DNA of 64,000 nucleotides from Anaspis maculata. Its lineage: Eukaryota > Arthropoda > Insecta > Coleoptera > Scraptiidae. Position 1 is the first letter of the stretch. Each line of letters begins with the position of its first letter. The translations under genes were made by a program, and so were the position numbers. Below, piece after piece: positions 9,801-19,690 of this stretch. The notes below the pieces were generated by a model. It was given only the letters and a program-made list of their open reading frames with translations, ran no database searches and was not told where the DNA came from. Location of the stretch: assembly GCA_949128115.1 (NCBI GenBank), contig OX421963.1:41833979-41897978 (forward strand). The letters are read 5' to 3'.

Positions 9801-12800
9801 ACCTAACAATACTCAAGGAAGCGGTAACTTCAAGACAAAAAGCTGAACACGTACAACAAGTATGAACACGTGCCAATTTTCCCCCGTTTTCGTTAAAAAC
9901 CACCACCAAAAAATATCACCCCTTGAGCTGAGTTTATGATGAGCGATTTTTTGCCGCGATTTGAGCTGAGCTGTGCGGAGCGGAGCGATTTTTTTGCCTA
10001 GGCCAATTACGATGCGGGGAAGTGACATCATGAATGGACAGGATTGGTCCAGACAAAAAAAAATCGCTCAGCTCAGCTCCGCTCCGCCGGGTATCGCTCA
10101 TCATAAACTGAGCATTTTCGTTTTTGTTAAAACTGGTACTTGATAGAACATGCTGGTTTCAAGAAACATGTCTAAGCCAGACTTCAGATGAATATCTCAA
10201 AAACCCGTTTCACCAATATGAAATAATTTTGAAGAAAAACATTTCAAGTTCCAAGTTCTATGAAAATCGTTCCACTAATAAGAAATTTTAATATGGCGGC
10301 CAAGATGGCTGCGGAATCATGAAATTCAGCTTGAAAATGAGAATGTTCATACAAGACAAGAATAAGTATTCCAAGTTTGATGTCAATCGTTCAACTAATA
10401 AGAGATTTCAATGTGGCGGCCAAGATGGCGGTGGAATTATGAAATTTAGTTCAAAAATAAGGATATTCATACGAGACAAGAATAAGTTTCAAGTTTCATG
10501 ACAATCGTTCCACTTATGAGAGATTTCAATAGGGCGGCCAAGATGGCGGCGCAATCATGAAATCCAATCTGCCCACTGACCACCCTTTAGGACCTAAGCT
10601 ATCCATCGGAAAAAGTTCCAGGGCTCTGGGTTCATTCCCCGAGGAGGAGTTCAGTTTCATGTAAGTGCACAGGAATTCTTTGTTTTTTGATAATAATAGT
10701 GATAACTATGTATGTATAAAAAAATAATGTCCATTGGCCACCCTTGGGGATATCGGCTATCCATCGGATTAAGTTCCAAGGCTCTAGTTTCATTCCTGGA
10801 GGAGGAGTTCAACTTCTTAGTAGTGCAAAGTAAATCTTTGTTTCTTGATAATAATAATTATAACTATGTATGGATAAAAAAAAGCCCAGGCCACCCTTGG
10901 GGACATCAGCTATCATCAAAAAAAAATTCCAAGGCTGTAACTTCATTCCCAGAGGAGGAGTACAACTTCTTAATTTCTACACGGACAGACAGACGGACAG
11001 ACAGACAGACAGACAAACCGGCCATATACGCGTCATTTTCTTACGAAAATGCGGTAAAAATTAGGCGTGAACAACTTTTTCTCCTAAACGGAACGCAGAA
11101 TCAAAAGATTTAAAAAAACAAGAACATTTCTAAACGAGGCTTAAAAATATTTATTTGCGTGAAAAAACAGGTGGAAAATAGGGTATAGCCCCCCTCAATA
11201 TCTACGCCACTAAATAGTTCTGGGAATTGCTTTGATGATGATGACTGATTAACAGGTACAAAATCCATTTTTTTACCTAGTAGGTACCGAATAAAGTGAC
11301 AATCGGTCAATAAACTTGGAAGTCATCACAAAAAATATTTTTCAAGATCATCAAAAGAGAGATTTGACACATCTGTTCATAAGAGCTTTTGGTCATGAAA
11401 CTGCATGAAGGTCGCCCCCTTGAGTCTTTTCATCAACTAGTTAGTATTTTCTGTTCTTTCTTCTTCTAGAACCGTACCTACTATATCCCATAAATAACTT
11501 GAAATGTAGGTATTCGAATTATGATTATATGGGCGAGTATATGGGTGTCCCATTTTTCGGGGATCACTATTGGGATCTCGGAAAGGTAGAGATACACTGT
11601 GACACTGAGACTGAATCTTTAAAGAGATCAAAAATATCTTGGACCGTTTTCGAGATATATCTTGAAGAAACTGAAAACTTTGGATATGCATAGAAAAAAA
11701 TTTAATTTTTTTTGTTATTGTACCTATCTATTAAGTTGAATTTTTGTAACTTGGCATTATTTAATATTATAGGTATTTGATTTGAGGTTGCATGGTGAAG
11801 CAGCTTTTAGCTGAATGTCGTTTCGTAAAACAAGACAAATGAATGAATATAACCGATGTGTTGGTAGCATTTGTTTTTTTTTCCTGGGTTTACTAGTTTC
11901 AGAGATAAAATAGTCAACTTTTTTTTCAAATTGGCGCCATATTGGATTCTTTCACCAACAGATGCACAAAGAAATTTCAATTCAGTGATGAAACTGATAC
12001 TTGTAATTTTGTTGGAGAAAAAAATTATACAGGCTGTCCCGAAATTAGTGTTACAAAACTCACAGGGAGATAGAAAATTGAAAAATAAGGGGACTTTTGT
12101 TGATAAATATACCCTCCCAAACGTATAATAACGGAGATACAAGCCTTCAAAGTTGTTTTTTAAAAACAGTTTTTTTTTGCATACTTTTTGAACCGTTTAG
12201 CCGATTTCATTCAAATTCGAATTAAAGTTTATTAACACAAGTTTTCATTGAACAGTGATAACGAATTTCATCAGACAATTTTAGGGGCGAAGATAATAGG
12301 GGGTCCTCACCCCCGTTCACCCCTATTTTTAACCCCCCTGGATATTCTTGGAAACGGTTCAGTTTTTGAATTTTGCGTTCAATTTCAAGAAAAAAGTTAC
12401 TCTTGCAAAATTTTGATTATGGGGCTTCATTTTCAAGATATTTGGGTTTAAAACATTAGAAAACATCACAAAATCGCCTCTTCCCAGGGCCCAAATTGTG
12501 TTTTTTTCTGAATTTCTGAAAAACTCCATGTTTATCAGCGAAAATGATGGTTTATCAACTCAAACACCCAGAAAACTCATTCCATTTGACGACTCATGGG
12601 TTTTCCTGAATTTTAATTTTTAGGCCCAGGAAAGTGACAATTTCGAGATATTTTTTCAATGTTTCAATTTCAAATATCTCAAAAACCAAGCCTCTAATCA
12701 AAATTTTGCAAGAGTAACTTTTTTCTTCAAATTGAACGTTAAAATTAAAAATTGGAACAATTTCCAAAAATATTTGGAGATGTCAAAATAGGGGGAAAAG

Positions 12801-15770
12801 GGGGAGGACACCTCCTATTATCTTCGCCCCTAAAAATGTTTGATAAAATGCGTTATCATTGTTAAATAGAGGCCTGTTTCAGTAAACTAAATTTCAAATT
12901 TGACTGGAATCGGTTGAACGGTTCTAAAGTTATGCAAAAAAAAAACTGTTTTCAAAAAACAACTTTGAAGGCCTGTATCTCCGTTATTATACGTTTGGGA
13001 GGGTATGTTTTTCAACAAAAGTCCCCTTATTTTTCAATTTCCTATCTCCTTGTGAGTTTTGTAACACTAATTCCCGGACACTTGTATAAAAAATATCAGA
13101 ATCAATAATAATTGAAATTTCAAATTTCGCAAGTCATTATATTTTTCACATCAACTTTATACCTTACTGAAGAAGATAAAATTATGATTTACATAGAAAG
13201 AAAAAATTGTTACAAATTAATACAGGTGTTCCACGAAGTAACCGAAATAGTTCAAGGGTAGATGTACTTTCTCAAGGCAAATCAGAATCTGCCTTCGAAA
13301 TTTTCCTGACTTGCCCCGTTTCCCATGTGCCCAAAATGCTGCCCTTGCTTTTGAAATATACTTGCAGCATTCCAATCGATTCTATTGATTTATTCCTGAG
13401 ATATGGCTAATCAAACTTTTCGGTTGGACACATAAATCGTATATCGGAAACGGAAGACGTCAGAAAAATTTCGAATGCAGATTCTGATTTGCCTTGAAAA
13501 AGTACATCTACCCTGAAGCCATGTCGGTTACTTCGTGGGACACCCAAAAATTTTTAGAGTAAGTCTTTTTTCATATTCTCACTTTTTCAAAATACAAGTG
13601 TAATACAACACTGCATTGGATTTTTTTTTGTGCATATGTTATTGCTGTGAAAATCCAATATGGCGCCCGTTTAAAAATCTGAAGGCATAGAAAAAACAAA
13701 TGTTACCAGCAAATCAGCTATGTCAAATAATAATGTCATGTCAAGCCAAATTTCAGACTCATAGATATAACGACAAAAAAGTTGAAAGGCTTTTTTTGAT
13801 TTGAGCTGAACTTTTAAGTTGTTTTTCAGGATATTACAGAAACCGTCAAAAATATCGATGGTCTCTTCAAAAATTCAAAATGACCAAAAAATTGCGCAGC
13901 TTTCTGTGATTAAACCAACTTTGTATCTGTTACCCTTTCCGAGATTCCAATAGTGAGAGTTGGAAAACGGGACACCTCTAGAATAGCGCAACTTTTCTCA
14001 AGTTCAACCGACTTTGTAGCTCTTACTTTTTTTTAGATATGAAATACCAATAATAGTGCGTTAAAGACCGAGACACCCTATATTTGTTTTCAGGATGAGC
14101 AATGAGCATGGTGAAGGGAAAACCTAGCAGGTGGTGAAGTATTACTTAAACACCCTGTACAAACCACAAGAGAAGGGGGCAACTATTGTTTTTTTTTTTT
14201 TCTTCAATTATTTAAGTCTATGATTTCATTGGTCTATAGGTATTACTAGAGGATTGATTTTTGATCTTTGAGAAACATTTTTGAGAAACACGTAACACCT
14301 ACCCACCTAAGGTGTAGCCCTTCAAAGTCAAAGTTGATTTTGAAGAAAATGTTTTCCATCATAACTTCTTCATTTTTTACTCAATCTTAGTAAAATTTTT
14401 CTCATTCACTTTTAAAATCACTGTCTAGAATACGAACATTCAATTTTGAGAAGTGACCAGTGGTGAATATCCTAAGAAAGTCGTTTTTTTTCGGCACCCC
14501 ATTTTTGACGCCACTGTATTGTTCCAAAATTGATTTTATGCTTAGTTGTCAAGTTCCATTTAGGTGAGTAGCTACGGATAGTAAAACTTTGATTCGAGGC
14601 TTCTTTGTCAAAAAATTGGACGGTAAAATGTCTTTATAATAAATACTATAATAAGTACTGTAATAAAACTTTGTCACCGAACTTTTTGATAAAGAAGCCT
14701 CAAATCAAAGTTCTACTATTGGTAATTCCTCACCTTAATGAAACCTTGAAGCCAAGCATTATAGCAGTTTTGAAAAATTCAGTGGCGTAGAAAATAGCGT
14801 GCCGAAAAACTCGACTTCCTCAGAATCTTTACTACTGGTCACTTCAGCCCAAAATCGAAATTCCGTATTCTAGATAATGATTTTCGAAGTGCATGTGTAA
14901 AATTTTACTGAGTTCGGTTGAGAAATGTAAAAGTTGTGATAGAAAACAATTTCTCAAAAATCATTTTTGAAGTGCTGTATTTTAGGTTATACGAATTTCT
15001 CAAATATATTTTTAGTCACAGACCTGATATTATTTTATCGCCCCCAAAGCCACGGACTTGCAATGAAAAAAAAATCAGTAGCAGCCCCCCCCTATATGGT
15101 TGAACGTGCACGCTCGCGGTCGGTACGGTTGCGGCCAAAATAAAGTGAACGACAATGTCAACGAGTTGGCGTGCTGTCATGCGACGTTCAGGCCAGAATC
15201 CTGAGAAATCTGTCAACTGTCGTCCACTTTAAAAAGGCCGCAATAGTACCTTCCACTTTTTTATCAACCAAAACATCCTGAGCACGAATACGAAGAGAAA
15301 CTGTGTTAGTCCGTCATAGCCTAATAGTTTTAGTTTTGCGAACTAAGAAAATCCTCACTCACGTCTATTACAAATTCTCTCCACTTCAGCCTTAGCTTAG
15401 CCCTAAGCCCCGCTTGGGGCACTAGCTGCATTAAATCTTCTTCCGTCAAATTCAGGAAAGCTTCATCATCCACAAAATTTGCTATAAAATAAACCGTTTC
15501 AGGTTAATTTATGCAAACAATCTAACCTTTTACTAGCTGAAGCTGAAGCTGATAAAAGCAAACAATTCATATAGCAACAAAAAAACATGCTGAGGCGAAT
15601 GGCAGAATAATGCGTGCAGCTAATCTACCTACGTACCTATAGGTAACTACGGACACAACTACACAACAGAGCAACTAGGTAGCTACTTCACTATAACATA
15701 AAATTTAGCACCTACCTTCGAAGACTGATTTAAGCTCGTGTAAATTCCAGGCTTCCAGGTACTTCTCCAT
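6886..15770 (-). CDS. SAM-domain (SAMD3-like) transposon gene, nine exons
   Basis: Spliced exons read on the minus strand: 15716-15770, 15363-15481, 9330-9632, 9053-9192, 8683-8912, 8426-8625, 8158-8329, 7945-8078, 6886-7227. They join without frameshift or stop into 1695 nt, 564 aa; every junction has GT..AG. Residues 1-58 form a sterile alpha motif domain (MEKYLEAWNLHELKS..., ...GLRAKLRLKWREFV). A Ser/Thr-rich linker with repeated TPSTSA follows (60-158). The rest resembles the SAMD3-like family: GKLWDKYMNLRRKY, NRQPWVKVEELWKKT, PLGYSLLVQDFE, RKFSKIEAQEAF, and a C-terminal QPRIILVGNL...LALDVCFKSFMVLNASYP block. The homology is from memory of the family and untested. It shares a transposon and probably a transcript with the transposase, so an accessory role such as end-binding or oligomerisation is inferred. 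Confidence 0.8.
7388..7582. mobile_element. Short palindromic MITE in intron 8
   Basis: Arms at about 7390-7443 and 7526-7580 are inverted copies (core AATAAAGTGACAAGCTG). It lies wholly inside the intron 7228-7944 of the SAM gene. Confidence 0.7.
9921..10113. mobile_element. Palindromic MITE in intron 2
   Basis: GCTGAGTTTATGATGAGCGAT at 9927-9947 is matched by its reverse complement at 10093-10113; inner arms share GAGCGGAGCGATTTTTTT-like sequence. It is inside the large intron of the SAM gene. Confidence 0.65.
10225..11110. repeat. Half-foldback with two tandem series and a GACA tract
   Basis: Three units of about 120 bp (starting near 10249, 10369 and 10488) each hold a GGCGGCCAAGATGGCGGC-like core. 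They are followed by three units of about 155 bp (near 10575, 10735 and 10890) and an ACAGACAGACGGACAGAC tract at 10980-11018. The same parts, as inverted arms, make up the 46325-47243 element. Short reading frames across it are by-products. Confidence 0.75.
11111..12029. other. Unassigned intronic sequence
   Basis: Part of the large second intron of the SAM gene. No domain-bearing reading frame, RNA gene or clear inverted repeat was seen. Confidence 0.5.
12030..13084. mobile_element. Compact foldback element, about 1.05 kb
   Basis: Nearly the whole element is one palindrome: 12030-12480 pairs with 12620-13084. It starts CAGGCTGTCCCGAAATTAGT and is flanked by TA on both sides. It has no gene. 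Its inner phrases (GGGGCGAAGATAATAGGGGG, AAAAAAGTTACTCTTGCAAA) match the arms of the large 1-18812 foldback. Confidence 0.85.
13223..13546. mobile_element. Small foldback element
   Basis: The left end CAGGTGTTCCACGAAGTAAC (after TA) pairs with GTTACTTCGTGGGACACCC on the right, and the arms share AAATCAGAATCTGCCTTCG-like sequence. Palindrome centre is near 13385. Confidence 0.8.
13547..14307. other. Decayed one-armed foldback sequence
   Basis: Phrases such as ACCGACTTTGTAGCTC and GGGACACC at 13930-14090 resemble one arm of the 49958-50875 family. No partner arm or gene is visible. Confidence 0.45.
14308..14998. mobile_element. Foldback element
   Basis: Arms at about 14308-14600 and 14690-14998 are inverted copies, including AGGCTTCTTTGTCAAAAA against TTTTTGATAAAGAAGCCT. 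It is non-coding and intronic to the SAM gene. Confidence 0.8.
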
Positions 15771-15984
15771 TGTCGTCCTCGTAAAAACCAAAAAACACAA
15801 CACCGGAACCGCAAGCAAAATTATGAACAACCACCGACAGGAAAATATGGCTTGGGCGCGTGGGGTGCTTTTTACCGGGAAGACGAATCAAATCACATGA
15901 TCACAATTCGGAAATCTAATTGGCTGACCAAGTCGATTATTGCCGATCATAGCCGTGTAACAGAGCGTAACTTTAGTAGCAGTA

Positions 15985-16145
15985 ATGGTAACATTTCTGT
16001 AGTGGTAATTTCTACCATTTGAACGTAGTGCATAATACTATGGAGGTATTTGGCTATGAATACTTTTACGAAGATGTTATCATCAACATCTGTAGTGGTG
16101 AGTGCTACTGCACAGTTCAACTATTTTGTAGTAGTATTTTTTACA
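15985..16145. repeat. Right subterminal repeats of the CACTA-like element
   Basis: Three or more degenerate TCTGTAGTGGTAATTTCTAC-like motifs (near 16002, 16090 and 16125). They are the inverse of the left array, so the two ends carry the motif in opposite orientation. Confidence 0.6.
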
Positions 16146-17561
16146 ATTTGTAAAGCTGTCACTTAGTACTAGAGCAGTTGTATGAACCGTTTTTTGAAGT
16201 ATTGATAATTAGTTGATAAGAACTGCTACATTTAGTGAATGGGAAGTTGATTATTTTTCTGAGTGTTCGGAGGATATTTTTTCCAAAAAATGGTATGGGA
16301 TACCAAGAGGATTTGTTTCTCTACAGATTGACGTAACAAATGTCAAGATCTGTTGTGAAATGGAAAAACTACATCCATTTTATTGTTAACGAGCGGGACT
16401 CATTTTGGCGCCTCCACCATATGTGCCTGCAACAGATCCTAATGTTCCACCATAATTTTTCACATTCCTTGATGGTCCAAAAATCGATTGGCACAATCCC
16501 TATATAGCCTCACGAAGCTGCACACGGCAAGACCTTTTGCGACCCTATGCCCCCATACTATTCATTTTCGAGATATTTGGGTTTGAAACTCTGGAAAACA
16601 TGTCGAAACCGCCACTTTCAATGAGCCCTTTTTTTCCTGAAATTTTCTCGTTTCTCAGAAAAAATAGTGGTTATTTAACTTAGAAATTCTGAAGAACCTA
16701 TTTCTGCTGAGAAATCATTAGTTTTTTTGGATTCTAATTTTTAGGTCTTCGAAAGTGGCAATTTCGAGATGTTTTCCAAAGTTTCAAACCCGGATCTCGA
16801 AAACGAAGCCTCTAGTCAAAATTTTCAAGAGTAACTTTTTTCTCTAAAATGAACGAAGAATCAAAAAATAAGAACAATTTAGAAAAATAGCTATGGGTAT
16901 AGAAAATAGGAGGAGAAATATGAGGACACTCTCCATTATTTACGCCCCTGAACTTTTTTTCTCAACGCGCTACTATTATTCGATAGAGACTTAGGGGAGA
17001 GCAGGTGAATATCGACCACTTAAGGCAAAAAATTCGAAGCCAGTCGCCATGTGCATTGTCGAGGCTGTACGTTTTGTACCATATTCCCCAATCATTTAAC
17101 TACCCAAAACCTTGAATAGTCACTCACTAACTAGAAACATTTTTGCGAAAAAAATTCAAGAGCAAAGTTAAAATTTTAGCGGGTAATATCGACCAGTGGG
17201 ATAAAATTGACCACCAGGTCGGATAATATCGATCACACGTTTTCTTTGCCATTTTGTAGTCTGCATGCTTAGCAAAAGCACAAAAATACAAGTCGAAACA
17301 TCTGTTTTCAAAAAAAATCTAGTATAATTTTGATTTCGCCTCCCTATTCCTAACATTTACCAAGAGCGGCGCCCATGATAGGAACCTTAAAGAATAACAG
17401 AGAAAATAAAAAATAATTTTTGTGTAAGTACTCTCAAGAACCTCATCAGTTCATCTTCGCACCACACGAGGCACGATTCGTTCTTCGCCGATATTTTTTG
17501 CGAGGCATCTTAAATGATGTATAAAACTTCATTTGTACAATATCGACCATCGTGATCGATA

Positions 17562-17858
17562 TTGGCCGACAACAAAAGCAAAAAACAATTCTTTGATGAT
17601 GAAGAACATGGTAAGATTATGGAACTAGGCCTACTACACAAAGTTACTATCAATAATCCTTGGTACATTGTACCAGGAGACCCAAGTCTAACTACAATGA
17701 AAAGTCCGCAATACCTTATCATGAACACTCCTGAACTTGAATCATATCGGCTCGAAACAATAATCCGTTTCTGTCAGTCAAGCACTTTGAATAAATGGCT
17801 GACCGACAGCTGTGCTGGAGTTCAGTTGCAAAATGCTACATGGCACTATATGTCATGA
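17562..17858 (+). CDS. Unrecognised ORF inside the TA-flanked element
   Basis: 98-codon frame starting MADNKSKKQFFDDEEHGK. I do not recognise it. It is cut at its 3' end by the LINE insertion at 17862, since the last codons overlap the target duplication. The repeated GTCGATATT phrases of the element ends flank it. It could be the 5' remnant of the element's own gene or a chance frame. Confidence 0.3.
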   Translation: MADNKSKKQFFDDEEHGKIMELGLLHKVTINNPWYIVPGDPSLTTMKSPQYLIMNTPELESYRLETIIRFCQSSTLNKWLTDSCAGVQLQNATWHYMS

Positions 17859-18531
17859 TTTAGGTAAAGTCTAAGAAATTTTTTGCTATGGAGTCTTATT
17901 TGGCATATGGTTCTAATTTTATTCCACTGGATGTTCATATTCAAGTAACAGTTTGAGCTTTTGCTGAGTAGGTCCCTGTACACATTGTTATAGCGAGATT
18001 CATGAGCGGCCACCCTGTCAATCACTTCGAAGTTTAGACTTTACCTAAATCAATCCAAGTATGTCATCAACTTAACCGAGAAATGCACACTCTGTAACCA
18101 TAATGCCACAGAAGATATTTTCCACATAATTTGTATATGCCCCGCTCTCTCCACTTATAGAAGTTACTGGCTATCCCCATACTCATTACACGAGGTGGAA
18201 TCTCACAACTTCCATCAGTGTCTATTGAAAAATCTAACAGAAGAGAAAATCAATCACATTTACTATTTTTTAGGAAAAGCGCTGCAATTTAGAGCTGAAG
18301 TGATATTAGAACTGAGTTAGGATTGATGTATGTTTTGTTATTTGTTTGATATTTCGTTGTTTTGATATTTTCATTTCGTTTGCTATTGCGTAAGCTCACA
18401 TGGAGCATTAAATATTACATTTACGGAATTGTACTTATATTTTGTCTTTTGTATTTTATATTTTGTTTTATTATTGTACATCTATTTGGGTAAACACAAT
18501 AAATTATTATATATTATATATGTCATGATTT
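17847..18531 (+). mobile_element. 5'-truncated, 5'-inverted LINE fragment
   Basis: A 15-bp target duplication TATATGTCATGATTT lies at 17847-17861 and 18517-18531. The insert 17862-18516 ends with an AATAAATTATTATA-like tail. Positions 17862 to about 18003 read as LINE coding sequence only on the minus strand (WNKIRTICQIRLHSK), whereas 18010-18320 read on the plus strand. This is the pattern left by twin priming. Confidence 0.78.
18020..18320 (+). pseudogene. LINE ORF2 C-terminus
   Basis: The frame reads KFRLYLNQSKYVINLTEK and then CTLCNHNATEDIFHIICICP, the C-terminal Cys/His motif of APE-type LINE ORF2 proteins, ending in LELS-stop at 18318-18320. It parallels CTVCNHLVPENIEHIFFRCP in the LINE at 41.3 kb. 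Only the last 100 or so codons are present. The 3' UTR continues to 18516. Confidence 0.75.
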
Positions 18532-18812
18532 CAAAAAACTTACAGGGTGGGCCACAGTGGTGTGGTCGATATTAGACCACCGGTCGATATTCGCCTCTCT
18601 TCCCCTATTTCAGTCAACTTTGGTGGAAATTTGAACAAAATTGGTTAAACAGTTCAAGACTTATGGCAAAAAATCAGTTTTGAAAAGTCAACTTGAACAC
18701 CCCGTAACTTTTCAACGAAGCATTTTAGGACATCGAAGTTATATTTTTCTTGGTCCATTTTTGATAGGGAGTCTCCCCTAGAAGTTTGTGACCGTAATTG
18801 CGAAACACCCTG

Positions 18813-19065
18813 TATACGTGTTCCACGAATTTGACTTGTAGGTAAATAAGTAGGTTTTTCTTTTAATTTAAATACATTCACACTCTTTCATACAAAATTA
18901 ATAATGTAGCAAAACAAACAAACTGAAATAAAACTCTGACAAAGGAAAAACAAAAATAACTAAGTAAATAAGTACATGAATGTAATGTATAGTGCATTAG
19001 ATTTTGTCAAGACTCTGAAGGAAACCAGTGGGTGAACGTTTTGTTACTTTATCATTTATTGCTAC
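18813..19065. other. Short unassigned spacer
   Basis: AT-rich sequence after the end of the large foldback; nothing recognisable. Confidence 0.4.
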
Positions 19066-19690
19066 ATTATGTATGCCGAAAAAAAGAGGTCACTATAGGG
19101 CAAGGCGCCGTTCGCCTGGGATGAGAACTTCAAATTCCTCGATCACCTCTGCATATTGTAGTTCAAAAGTCAGTTCTTGCTCAATGTATAACAAAAGACA
19201 ACTTAGAGAACGCTCTTTCACATGAGCAATTTGTAACCGGCAATGTAGAGAATCCTCAAGTTGATTGAAAGAATGCTTTGAACATTGTTTTTTTATCAGC
19301 TGCTTTCCACCAATCTAACCATTCGGTAATTGCTTTGAATTTTTTAGCCAGAATTCCTCATCCATCACCTTTACTCTCCAAGGACAAAAGCTTTCCCATA
19401 TTGCCACGATTATGTCACAGGTCTCTTGTGAAAATCTCCTGTCAATGTTCACAATCATCGAATCGAGAAGCGGGTAAAAAGCAGTGACTCTATCTTCCTC
19501 CTTTCTTGAGCTGAAGTATGCTTTCATCACAGTTATACTGTTATGAAAGCTGTTCATCGATACGACTGGATGGTTTTCTTATTCTGGGCAACGGAATTTC
19601 AATGTCATCAGCTTCCTGGCAGATTTTCAGAGATGAATTGAAGATTTCGTCACAATCTTCAGAATTACTTCTCATCGAAAATTGATGCTT
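19066..19690 (-). pseudogene. hAT transposase C-terminal relic
   Basis: Reading the minus strand in shifting frames gives the end of a hAT transposase: EADDIEIPLPRIRKPSSR (about 19570-19630), FYPLLDSMIVNIDRRFS (about 19440-19490), and TLPVTNCSCERAFSKLSF (about 19180-19240), the classic hAT dimerisation signature. At least two frameshifts and a stop separate them. It is dead. The subfamily most resembles ZMYM/52-kDa-repressor-like hATs, from memory. Confidence 0.75.

Larger units (their letters stand above)
3642..16265 (-). mobile_element. CACTA/EnSpm-like DNA transposon, 12.6 kb, two genes
   Basis: The left end reads CACCGAGAAAAA and the right end, reversed, CACTCAGAAAAA. Flanks are TT (3640-3641) and TT (16266-16267), while the intact palindrome arm near 2085 has a single TT, so the ends and a 2-bp duplication can be read directly. 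Direct and inverted subterminal copies of a TAGTGGTAAAAT-like motif lie at both ends. Inside are, on the minus strand, a SAM-domain gene and a transposase. CAC termini, short target duplication, subterminal repeats and a TNP2-like transposase together point to the CACTA/EnSpm group; the class is inference. Its large second intron has collected several foldback elements without breaking the gene. Confidence 0.78.
16994..18605. mobile_element. TA-flanked element with GGGGAGAG ends
   Basis: The left end GGGGAGAGCAGGTGAATATC and the reversed right end GGGGAAGAGAGGCGAATATC are matching inverted repeats, each preceded by TA (16992-16993, 18606-18607). It lies in the right arm of the large foldback at a position where the left arm has one TA. 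A LINE fragment is inserted inside. Its superfamily is not recognised beyond TA targeting. Confidence 0.75.
1..18812. mobile_element. Old palindromic foldback element, split by nested insertions
   Basis: The sequence from about 1740 to 2430 is the reverse complement of 3300-3639 followed directly by 16268-16560. Positions 1-148 and 1709-1800 pair in the same way with 16790-16991 and 18608-18655. Removing the inserts at 151-1706, 2459-3295, 3642-16265 and 16994-18605 leaves two long inverted arms. The right end reads ACACCCTG followed by TA near 18812; the left end lies before position 1. No coding capacity is seen in the arms. Related phrases recur in the compact 12030-13084 element, so they look like members of one superfamily. 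TA-flanked CAGGGTGTCC-type ends suggest a non-autonomous Tc1/mariner-like foldback, which is inference. Confidence 0.75.
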
